Source of the DNA: Panorpa germanica
Taxonomy: Eukaryota > Arthropoda > Insecta > Mecoptera > Panorpidae
Assembly: GCA_963678705.1 (NCBI GenBank)
Contig: CAVMBN010000199.1
Coordinates: 310,001 to 374,000 of the forward strand
Length of the DNA: 64,000 bases
Direction of reading: 5' to 3'
Positions 1 through 10,128 of this stretch are shown piece after piece. The position numbers were made by a program, and so were the translations under genes. The notes beneath the pieces are model-generated. The model saw only the letters and a list, made by a program, of their open reading frames with translations. It made no database searches and had not been told where the DNA came from. Each line of letters begins with the position of its first letter. Within the stretch, counting starts at the first letter, position 1.

Positions 1-43
1 TTTTAAATATATAATTGTATGTAAAAATGTATTTTTGTGTATA
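1..43 (+). repeat. 3' linker tail of a preceding monomer
   Basis: The first 43 bases are the end of an L1 linker (ataattgtatgtaaaaatg and T-run) that belongs to a monomer starting outside the window. It matches the linker ahead of 5088 and 10129, where HOR A copies 2 and 3 begin (shared taaatatataattg in place of the usual taaccatataattg). The array therefore continues leftwards, and the missing monomer was probably the 18th of an earlier HOR A copy. Confidence 0.85.
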
Positions 44-75
44 GAATGTCACGTTATCACCCACTCTTAAGCTAT
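44..75 (+). other. P box: variable module, state 1
   Basis: The 32-bp box starts gaatgtcacgttatcaccc and contains cttaag (an AflII-type hexamer, changed to gttaag in monomer 7 and its relatives). It has the only CpG normally found in a P monomer (cacgtt). Against the Q box it differs at eight positions without any length change, while the sequence just after it (attttaaagtaacagaaatg) is common to both. No known DNA-binding motif (for example a CENP-B box) was recognised in it. A protein-binding role is only a possibility. Confidence 0.8.
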
Positions 76-157
76 TTTAAAGTAACAGAAATGTGTTATT
101 ATTTTAAAAATTTTATTTTTTTAGTTCCATTATTACTATTTTTGAGTAAAAGAGACA

Positions 158-172
158 CAGTTGGTACAACTG
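158..172 (+). other. 15-bp dyad in monomer body (example copy)
   Basis: CAGTTG-GTA-CAACTG is a perfect inverted repeat with 6-bp arms and a 3-bp centre. It recurs in most P+L2 monomers. The other common version, CAGTTAGTACAACTG, keeps 5-bp arms. It could be a protein-binding dyad or a small cruciform; neither is shown by sequence alone. Confidence 0.75.
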
Positions 173-228
173 CAAGTACAAAAAATATAAATGTTAATAA
201 TAATTTTAATTTCATATTATATATAGCA

Positions 229-250
229 GCACTTGTGTATACAAATGTGC
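229..250 (+). other. 22-bp imperfect dyad before the linker (example copy)
   Basis: Left half GCACTTGTGTA and right half TACAAATGTGC pair at 9 of 11 positions, with the perfect palindrome TGTATACA in the middle and GCAC/GTGC at the ends. Monomers with gtgtgaac instead of gtgtatac keep 8 of 11 pairs. The motif lies at the boundary between shared body and variable linker/box module in nearly every monomer. Confidence 0.75.
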
Positions 251-321
251 ATGATAAAATAAAACAAAATTTTATAACTTTTAACCATATATTTGTATGT
301 AAAAATTTTTTTTTTTGTATT

Positions 322-353
322 GAATTTCACTTTACCACACAATCTAAATGTAT
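322..353 (+). other. Q box: variable module, state 2
   Basis: The counterpart of the P box, gaatttcactttaccacac followed by aatctaaatgtat. It lacks the CpG and the cttaag of the P box. In all Q monomers checked it is preceded by the L2 linker (gataaaataaaac, then ttttataactttta and atatatttgtatg), so L2 plus Q box behave as one block of roughly 110 bp that replaces L1 plus P box. Confidence 0.8.
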
Positions 354-602
354 TTTAAAGTAACAGAAATGTATTAATATTTTAAAAATTTTATTTTTTT
401 AGTTCCATCACTACAAATTTTGTGTAAAAGAGACACAGTTAGTACAACTGCAAGTTCAAAAAATATAAAAGTTATTATTAATTTTAATTTCATATTATAT
501 ATAGCAGCACTTGTGTGAACAAATGTGCATGTTATAATAAGAAAAAAACTATTTAATAATTTTTAACCATATAATTGTATGAAAAATGTATTTTTTTATA
601 AA
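322..602 (+). repeat. Representative Q-state monomer (monomer 2 of HOR A), 281 bp
   Basis: Same body as the P monomer but with the Q box at 322-353, and an L1 linker (gttataataagaaaaaaac) leading into the next P box. Its body carries the ttccatcactac / tcaaaaaatataaaag variant seen in most Q monomers and gtgtgaac in the second dyad. In HOR A the 18 monomers run P Q P P P Q P Q P P P Q P P Q P Q P, so 12 are P and 6 are Q. Strict alternation is not the rule. Confidence 0.92.
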
Positions 603-3600
603 GAATGTCACGTTAACACCCACTTTTAAGCTATTTTAAAGTAACAGAAATGTATTAATATTTTAAAATTTTTATTTTTTTAGTTCCATCATTACTATTT
701 TTGAGTAACAAAGACACAGTTGGTACAACTGCAAGTATAAAAAATATAAAAGTTAATAATAATTTTAATTTCATATTATATATAGCAGCACTTGTGTGAA
801 CAAATGTGCATGTTATAATAAAAAAAACTATTTAATAACTTTTAACCATATAATTGTATTTAAAAATGTATTTTTTTGTATAGAATGTCACGTTATCACC
901 CACTCTTAAGCAATTTTAAAGTAACAGAAATGTATTAATTTTTTAAAATTTTTATTTTTTTAGTTCCATCACTACAATTTTTGTGTTTAAGAGACACAGG
1001 TAGTACAACTGCAAGTTCAAAAAATATAAATGTTTTTATTAATTTTAATTTCATATTATATATAGCAGCACTTGTGTGAACAAGTGTGCATGTTATAATA
1101 AAAAAAAAACTATTTAATAACTTTTATTAATATAATTGTATGTAAAAATGTATTTTTTTGTACAGAATGTCACGTTATCACCCACTCTTAAGCTATTTTA
1201 AAGTAACAGAAATGTAATAATATTTTAAAGTTTTTATTTTTTTAGTTCCATCATTACTATTTTTGGGTAAAAAAGACACAGTTTGTACAACTGCAAGTAC
1301 AAAAAATATAAAAGTTATTATTAATTTTAATTTCACTTTATATATAGCTGCACTTGTGTGAACAAATGTGCATGATAAAATAAAACAAAATTTTATAACT
1401 TTTAACCATATATTTGTATGTAAAAATTTATTTTTTTGTATTGAATTTCACTTTACCACACAATCTTAATGTATTTTAAAATTAACAGAAATGTATTAAT
1501 ATTTTAAAATTTTTATTTTTTTATTTCCATCACTACAATTTTTGTGTAAAAGAGACACAGTTAGTACAACTGCAAGTTCAAAAAATATAAAAGTTATTAT
1601 TAATTTTAATTTCATATTATATATAGCAGCACTTGTGTGAACAAATGTGCACGTTATAATAAAAAAAACTATTTAATAACTTTTAACCATATAATTGTAT
1701 GTAAAAATGTAATTTTTTGTATAGAATGTCACGTTATCACCCACTGTTAAGCTATTTTAAAGTAACAGAAATGTGTAATTATTTTAAAAATTTTATTTTA
1801 CTAGTTCCATCTTTACTATTTTCAAGTAAAATAGACACAGTTGGTACAACTGCAAGTACAAAAAATATAAATGTTAATAATAATTTTAATTTCATATTAT
1901 ATATAGCAGCACTTGTGTATACAAATGTGCATGATAAAATAAAACAAAGTTTTATAACTTTTAACCATATATTTGTATGTAAAAATTTATTTTTTTGTAT
2001 TGAATTTCACTTTACCACACAATCTAAATGTTTTTTAAAGTAACAGAAATGTATTAATATTTTAAAATTTTTATTTTTTTAGTTCCATCACTACAATTTT
2101 TGTGTAAAAGAGACACAGTTAGTACAACTGCAAGTTCAAAAAACATAAAAGTTATTATTAATTTTAATTTCATATTATATATAGCAGCACTTGTGTGAAC
2201 AAATGTGCATGTTATAATAAGAAAAAAACTATTTAATAACTTTTAACCATATAATTGTATGTAAAAATGTATTTTTTTGTATAGAATGTCACGTTATCAT
2301 CAACTCTTAAGCAATTTTAAAGTAACAGAAATGTATTATTCTTTTAAAATTTTCATTTTTTTAGTTCCATCACTACAATTTTTGTGTAAAGGAGACACAG
2401 TTAGTACAACTGCAAGTTCAAAAAATATAAATGTTTTTATTAATTTTAATTTCATATTATATATTGCAGCACTTGTGTGAACAAATGTGCATGTTATAAT
2501 AAAAGAAAAACTATTTAATAACTTTTAACCATATAATTGTATTTAAAAATGTATTTTTTTGTACAGAATGTCACGTTATCACCCACTCTTAAGCTATTTT
2601 AAAGTAACAGAAATGTAATAATATTTTAAAGTTTTTATTTTTTTAATTCCATCATTACTACTTTTGAGTAAAAAAGACACAGTTGGTACAACAACAAGTA
2701 TAAAAAATATAAAAGTTATTAATAATTTTAATTACATATTATATATAGCAGCACTTGTGTGAACGAATGTGCATGTTATAATAAAAAAAAAACTATTTAA
2801 TAACTTTTAACCATATAATTGTATGTAAAAATGTATTTTTTTGTATAGAATGTCACGTTATCACCCACTCTTAAGCTATTTTAAAGTAACAGAAATGTGT
2901 TATTATTATAAAAATTTTATTTTTTTAGTTCCATCATTACTATTTTTGAGTAAAAGAGACACAGTTGGTACAACTGCAAGTACAAAAAATATAAATGTTA
3001 ATATTAATTTTAATTTCATATTATATATAGCAGCACTTGTGTATACAAATGTGCATGATAAAATAAAACAAAATTTTATAACTTTTAACCATATATTTGT
3101 ATGTAAAAACTTATTCATTTGTATTGAATTTCACTTTACCACACAATCTAAATGTATTTTTAAGTAACAGAAATGTATTAATATTTTAAAATTTTTATTT
3201 TTTTATTTCCATCACTACAATTTTTGTGTAAAAGAGACACAGTTAGTACAACTGCAAGTTCAAAAAATATAAAAGTTATTATTAATTTTAATTTTACATT
3301 ATATATAGCAGCACTTGTGTGAACAAATGTGCATGTTATAATAAAGAAAAACTATTTAATAACTTTTAACCATATAATTGTATGTAAAAATGTATTTTTT
3401 TGTAAAAAATGTCACGTTAACACCCACTCTTAAGCTATTTAAAAGTAACAGAAATGTATTAATATTTTAAAATTTTTATTTTTTTAGTTCCATCACTACA
3501 ATTTTTGTGTAAAAGAGACATAGTTAGTACAACTGCAAGTTCCAATAATATAAATGTTATTATTAATTTTAATTTCATATTATATATAGCAGCACTTGTG

Positions 3601-5087
3601 TAAACAAATGTGCAAGTTATAATAAAAAAAAAACTATTTAATAACTTTTAACCATATAATTGTATGTAAAAATGTATTTTTTTGTACAGAATGTCACGTT
3701 ATCACCCACTCTTAAGCTATTTTAAAGTAACAGAAATGTGTTATTATTTTAAAAATTTTATTTTTTTAGTTTCATCATTACTGTTTTTGAATAAAAGAAA
3801 CACAGTTGGTACAACTGCAAGTACAAAAAATATAAAAGTTAATAATAATTTTAATTTCATATTATATATAGCAGCACTTGTGTATACAAATGTGCATGAT
3901 AAAATAAAACAAAATTTTATAACTTTTAACCATATATTTGTATGTAAAAATTTATTTTTTTGTATTGAATTTCACTTTACCACACAATCTAAATGTATTT
4001 TAAAGTAACAGAAATGTATTAATATTTTAAAATTTTTATTTTTTTAGTTCCATCACTACAATTTTTGTGTAAAAGAGACACAGTTAGTACAACTGCAAGT
4101 TCAAAAAATATAAAAGTTATTATTAATTTTCATTTTATATTATATATAGCAGCACTTGTGTGAACAAATGTGCATGTTATAATAAGAAAAAAACTATTTA
4201 ATAACTTTTAACAATATAATTGTATGTAAAATTGTATTTTATTGTAAAGAATGTCACGTTAACACCCACTCTTAAGCTATTTTAAAGTAACAGAAATGTA
4301 TTAATATTTTAAAATTTTTATTTTTTTAGTTCCATTATTACTATTTTTGAGTAAAAAAGACACAGTTGGTACAACTGCAAGTACAAAAAATATAAAAGTT
4401 AATAATAATTTTAATTTTATATTATATATAGCAGCACTTGTGTGTACAAATGTGCATGATAGAATAAAACAAAATTTTATAACTTTTAACTTATATTTGT
4501 ATGTAAAATTTATTTTTTTGTATTGAATTTTACTTTACCACACAATCTAAATGTATTTTAAAGTAACAGAAATGTATTAATATTTTAAAATTTTTATTTT
4601 TTTAGTTCCATCACTACAATTTTTGTGTAAAAGAGACACAGTTAGTACAACTGCAAGTTCAAAAAATAAAAAAGTTATTATTAATTTTAATTTCATATTA
4701 TATATAGCAGCACTTGTGTGAACAAGTGTGCATGTTATAATAAATAAAAAACTATTTAATAACTTTTAACTATATAATTGTATGTAAAAATGTATTATTT
4801 TGTAAAGAATGTCACGTTAACACCCACTCTTAAGCTATAATAAAGTAACAGAAATGTATTAATATTTTAAAATTTTTATTTTTTTAGTTCCATCATTACT
4901 ACTTCTGAGTAAAAAAGACACAGGTGGTACAACTACAAGTATAAAAAATATAAAAGTTAATAATAATTTTAATTTCATATTATATATAGCAGCACTTGTG
5001 TAAACAAATGTGCATGTTATAATAAAAAAAAACTATTTAATAACTTTTAAATATATAATTGTATGTAAAAATGTATTTTTTTGTACA

Positions 5088-8000
5088 GAATGTCACGTTA
5101 TCACCCACTCTTAAGCTATTTTAAAGTAACAGAAATGTGTTATTATTTTAAAAATTTTATTTTTTTAGTTCCATCATTACTATTTTTGAGTAAAAGAGAC
5201 ACAGTTGGTACAACTGCAAGTACAAAAAATATAAATGTTAATAATAATTTTAATTTCATATTATATATAGCAGCACTTGTGTATACAAATGTGCATGATA
5301 AAATAAAACAAAATTTTATAACTTTTAACCATATATTTGTATGTAAAAATTTTTTTTTTTGTATTGAATTTCACTTTACCACACAATCTAAATGTATTTT
5401 AAAGTAACAGAAATGTATTAATATTTTAAAAATTTTATTTTTTTAGTTCCATCACTACAAATTTTGTGTAAAAGAGACACAGTTAGTACAACTGCAAGTT
5501 CAAAAAATATAAAAGTTATTATTAATTTTAATTTCATATTATATATAGCAGCACTTATGTGAACAAATGTGCATGTTATAATAAGAAAAAAACTATTTAA
5601 TAATTTTTAACCATATAATTGTATGAAAAATGTATTTTTTTATAAAGAATGTCACGTTAACACCCACTCTTAAGCTATTTTAAAGTAACAGAAATGTATT
5701 AATATTTTAAAAATTTAATTTTTTTTGGTCCATCATTACTATTTTTGAGTAACAAAGACACAGTTGGTACAACTGCAAGTATAAAAAATATAAAAGTTAA
5801 TAATAATTTTAATTTCATATTATATATAGCAGCACTTGTGTGAACAAATGTGCATGTTATAATAAAAAAAACTATTTAATAACTTTTAACCATATAATTG
5901 TATTTAAAAATGTATTTTTTTGTATAGAATGTCACGTTATCACCCACTCTTAAGCAATTTTAAAGTAACAGAAATGTATTAATTTTTTAAAATTTTTATT
6001 TTTTTAGTTCCATCACTACAATTTTTGTGTTTAAGAGACACAGTTAGAACAACTGCAAGTTCAAAAAATATAAATGTTTTTATTAATTTTAATTTCATAT
6101 TATATATAGCAGCACTTGTGTGAACAAGTGTGCATGTTATAATAAAAAAAAAACTATTTAATAACTTTTATTAATATAATTGTATGTAAAAATGTATTTT
6201 TTTGTACAGAATGTTACGTTATCACCCACTCTTAAGCTATTTTAAAGTAACAGAAATGTAATAATATTTTAAAGTTTTTATTTTTTTAGTTCCATCATTA
6301 CTATTTTTGGGTAAAAAAGACACAGTTTGTACAACTGCAAGTACAAAAAATATAAAAGTTATTATTAATTTTAATTTCACTTTATATATAGCTGCACTTG
6401 TGTGAACAAATGTGCATGATAAAATAAAACAAAATTTTATAACTTTTAACCATATATTTGTATGTAAAAATTTATTTTTTTGTATTGAATTTCACTTTAC
6501 CACACAATCTTAATGTATTTTAAAATTAACAGAAATGTATTAATATTTTAAAATTTTTATTTTTTTATTTCCATCACTACAATTTTTGTGTAAAAGAGAC
6601 ACAGTTAGTACAACTGCAAGTTCAAAAAATATAAAAGTTATTATTAATTTTAATTTCATATTATATATAGCAGCACTTGTGTGAACAAATGTGCTTGTTA
6701 TAATAAAAAAAACTATTTAATAACTTTTAACCATATAATTGTATGTAAAAATGTATTTTTTTGTATAGAATGTCACGTTATCACCCACTGTTAAGCTATT
6801 TTAAAGTAACAGAAATGTGTTATTATTTTAAAAATTTTATTTTACTAGTTCCATCTTTACTATTTTTAAGTAAAAGAGACACAGTTGGTACAACTGCAAG
6901 TACAAAAAATATAAATGTTAATAATAATTTTAATTTCATATTATATATAGCAGCACTTGTGTATACAAATGTGCATGATAAAATAAAACAAAGTTTTATA
7001 ACTTTTAACCATATATTTGTATGTAAAAATTTATTTTTTTGTATTGAATTTCACTTTACCACACAATCTAAATGTTTTTTAAAGTAACATAAATGTATTA
7101 ATATTTTAAAATTTTTATTTTTTTAGTTCCATCACTACAATTTTTGTGTAAAAGAGACACAGTTAGTACAACTGCAAGTTCAAAAAATATAAAAGTTATT
7201 ATTAATTTTAATTTCATATTATATATAGCAGCACTTGTGTGAACAAATGTGCATGTTATAATAAGTAAAAAACTATTTAATAACTTTTAACCATATAATT
7301 GTATGTAAAAATGTTTTTTTTTGTATAGAATGTCACGTTATCACCCACTCTTAAGCAATTTTAAAGTAACAGAAATGTATTATTTAAAAATTTTAATTTT
7401 TTTAGTTCCATCACTACAATTTTTGTGTAAAAGAGACACAGTTAGTACAACTGCAAGTTCAATAAATATAAATGTTTTTATTAATTTTAATTTCATATTA
7501 TATATTGCAGCACTTGTGTGAACAAATGTGCATGTTATAATAAAAGAAAAACTATTTAATAACTTTTAACCATATAATTGTATGTAAAAATGTATTTTTT
7601 TGTACAGAATGTCACGTTATCACCCACTCTTAAGCTATTTTAAAGTAACAGAAATGTAATAATATTTTAAAGTTTTTATTTTTTTAATTCCATCATTACT
7701 ACTTTTGAGTAAAAAAGACACAGTTGGTACAACTACAAGTATAAAAAATATAAAAGTTATTAATAATTTTAATTTCATATTATATATAGCAGCACTTGTG
7801 TGAACGAATGTGCATGTTATAATAAAAAAAAAACTATTTAATAACTTTTAACCATATAATTGTATGTAAAAATGTATTTTTTTGTATAGAATGTCACGTT
7901 ATCACCCACTCTTAAGCTATTTTAAAGTAACAGAAATGTGTTATTATTATAAAAATTTTATTTTTTTAGTTCCATCATTACTATTTTTGAGTAAAAGAGA

Positions 8001-10128
8001 CACAGTTGGTACAACTGCAAGTACAAAAAATATAAATGTTAATATTAATTTTAATTTCATATTATATATAGCAGCACTTGTGTATACAAATGTGCATGAT
8101 AAAATAAAACAAAATTTTATAACTTTTAACCATATATTTGTATGTAAAAACTTATTCATTTGTATTGAATTTCACTTTACCACACAATCTAAATGTATTT
8201 TTAAGTAACAGAAATGTATTAATATTTTAAAATTTTTATTTTTTTATTTCCATCACTACAATTTTTGTGTAAAAGAGACACAGTTAGTACAACTGCAAGT
8301 TCAAAAAATATAAAAGTTATTATTAATTTTAATTTTACATTATATATAGCAGCACTTGTGTGAACAAATGTGCATGTTATAATAAAAAAAAACTATTTAA
8401 TAACTTTTAACCATATAATTGTATGTAAAAATGTATTTTTTTGTAAAAAATGTCACGTTAACACCCACTCTTAAGCTATTTAAAAGTAACAGAAATGTAT
8501 TAATATTTTAAAATTTTTATTTTTTTAGTTCCATCACTACAATTTTTGTGTAAAAGAGACATAGTTAGTACAACTGCAAGTTCCAATAATATAAATGTTA
8601 TTATTAATTTTAATTTCATATTATATATAGCAGCACTTGTGTAAACAAATGTGCAAGTTATAATAAAAAAAAAACTATTTAATAACTTTTAACCATATAA
8701 TTGTATGTAAAAATGTATTTTTTTGTACAGAATGTCACGTTATCACCCACTCTTAAGCTATTTTAAAGTAACAGAAATGTGTTATTATTTTAAAAATTTT
8801 ATTTTTTTAGTTTCATCATTACTGTTTTTGAATAAAAGAAACACAGTTGGTACAACTGCAAGTACAAAAAATATAAAAGTTAATAATAATTTTAATTTCA
8901 TATTATATATAGCAGCACTTGTGTATACAAATGTGCATGATAAAATAAAACAAAATTTTATAACTTTTAACCATATATTTGTATGTAAAAATTTATTTTT
9001 TTGTATTGAATTTCACTTTACCACACAATCTAAATGTATTTTAAAGTAACAGAAATGTATTAATATTTTAAAATTTTTATTTTTTTAGTTCCATCACTAC
9101 AATTTTTGTGTAAGAGAGACACAGTTAGTACAACTGCAAGTTCAAAAAATATAAAAGTTATTATTAATTTTCATTTTATATTATATATAGCAGCACTTGT
9201 GTGAACAAATGTGCATGTTATAATAAGAAAAAAACTATTTAATAACTTTTAACAATATAATTGTATGTAAAATTGTATTTTATTGTAAAGAATGTCACGT
9301 TAACACCCACTCTTAAGCTATTTTAAAGTAACAGAAATGTATTAATATTTTAAAATTTTTATTTTTTTAGTTCCATTATTACTATTTTTGAGTAAAAAAG
9401 ACACAGTTGGTACAACTGCAAGTACAAAAAATATAAAAGTTAATAATAATTTTAATTTTATATTATATATAGCAGCACTTGTGTGTACAAATGTGCATGA
9501 TAGAATAAAACAAAATTTTATAACTTTTAACTTATATTTGTATGTAAAATTTATTTTTTTGTATTGAATTTTACTTTACCACACAATCTAAATGTATTTT
9601 AAAGTAACAGAAATGTATTAATATTTTAAAATTTTTATTTTTTTAGTTCCATCACTACAATTTTTGTGTAAAAGAGACACAGTTAGTACAACTGCAAGTT
9701 CAAAAAATAAAAAAGTTATTATTAATTTTAATTTCATATTATATATAGCAGCACTTGTGTGAACAAGTGTGCATGTTATAATAAATAAAAAACTATTTAA
9801 TAACTTTTAACTATATAATTGTATGTAAAAATGTATTATTTTGTAAAGAATGTCACGTTAACACCCACTCTTAAGCTATATTAAAGTAACAGAAATGTAT
9901 TAATATTTTAAAATTTTTATTTTTTTAGTTCCATCATTACTACTTCTGAGTAAAAAAGACACAGGTGGTACAACTACAAGTATAAAAAATATAAAAGTTA
10001 ATAATAATTTTAATTTCATATTATATATAGCAGCACTTGTGTAAACAAATGTGCATGTTATAATAAAAAAAAACTATTTAATAACTTTTAAATATATAAT
10101 TGTATGTAAAAATGTATTTTTTTGTACA
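5088..10128 (+). repeat. HOR A copy 2: 18 monomers, 5,041 bp
   Basis: The same 18 monomer types follow in the same order as in copy 1, by eye about 99% identical. It shares with copy 3, but not copy 1, several derived changes: cttatgtgaac (about 5564), tttttttggtcc (about 5721), gttagaacaac (about 6053) and the shortened tatttaaaaattt of monomer 9 (about 7380). Copies 2 and 3 therefore separated more recently from each other than from copy 1. Confidence 0.92.

Larger units (their letters stand above)
44..321 (+). repeat. Representative P-state monomer (monomer 1 of HOR A), 278 bp
   Basis: Parts in order: P box at 44-75; aaagtaacagaaatg core at about 79-93; A/T tract ending in ttttttag at about 116-124; ttccat and an acacagt segment with a 15-bp dyad at 158-172; A-rich segment; tatatatagcagc at about 218-230; a 22-bp dyad at 229-250; then an L2 linker (gataaaataaaac) that leads into a Q box. 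P monomers followed by L1 instead carry gtgtgaac where this one has gtgtatac. It serves as reference for the other P monomers. Confidence 0.93.
46..363 (+). other. Recurrent 105-codon open frame, probably non-coding (example copy)
   Basis: From an ATG in the P box the frame runs through the monomer, reads through the second dyad only when it is gtgtatac, and ends at the taa after the Q box (tttaaagtaac). It would encode a Phe/Asn/Ile/Lys-rich peptide with two hydrophobic stretches; no domain is recognised. Forty-seven monomers keep a frame of this size, but P monomers followed by L1 stop early at the TGA of gtgtgaac. Frameshifted copies (17414, 29188, 36755, 15449, 24978, 27222, 34789, 43473, 49357) have been amplified or kept along with intact ones. 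Nothing marks a promoter or introns convincingly. I regard it as a by-product of repeat homogenisation. Confidence 0.75.
44..5087 (+). repeat. HOR A copy 1: 18 monomers, 5,044 bp
   Basis: Monomers start at 44, 322, 603, 883, 1165, 1443, 1724, 2002, 2284, 2566, 2848, 3126, 3407, 3689, 3967, 4249, 4525 and 4807, and the order then begins again at 5088. Monomer identities are distinctive: 3 has gagtaacaaagac, 4 has gtgtttaagagac, 5 has tttttgggtaaaaaag, 7 has cactgttaagc and ttttactagttcc, 9 has caattttaaag, 10 has gaacgaatgtg, 13 has ttccaataat, 14 has gaataaaag. Private changes in this copy include ttcaagtaaaatagac at about 1820 and aaacataaaag at about 2141. Confidence 0.93.

Noticed and set aside
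44..75. CENP-B box in the P or Q box
   Set aside because: The required TTCG...CGGG pattern is absent; neither box has the needed CpGs or G run.
37..363. 108-residue reading frames starting at TTG or GTG, repeated across the window, as genes
   Set aside because: The upstream start is non-ATG and lies in the linker T-run. Frames exist only where linker and box types allow, broken copies are amplified as readily as intact ones, and no domain is recognisable. Kept only as an example entry and a finding.
2906..3118. Opposite-strand ~70-codon frames in type-11 monomers (also 7947-8159 and 47455-47655) resembling small membrane proteins
   Set aside because: The hydrophobic look comes from A/T-rich codons. 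The frames overlap the plus-strand frame and are found only where the satellite sequence happens to lack stops.
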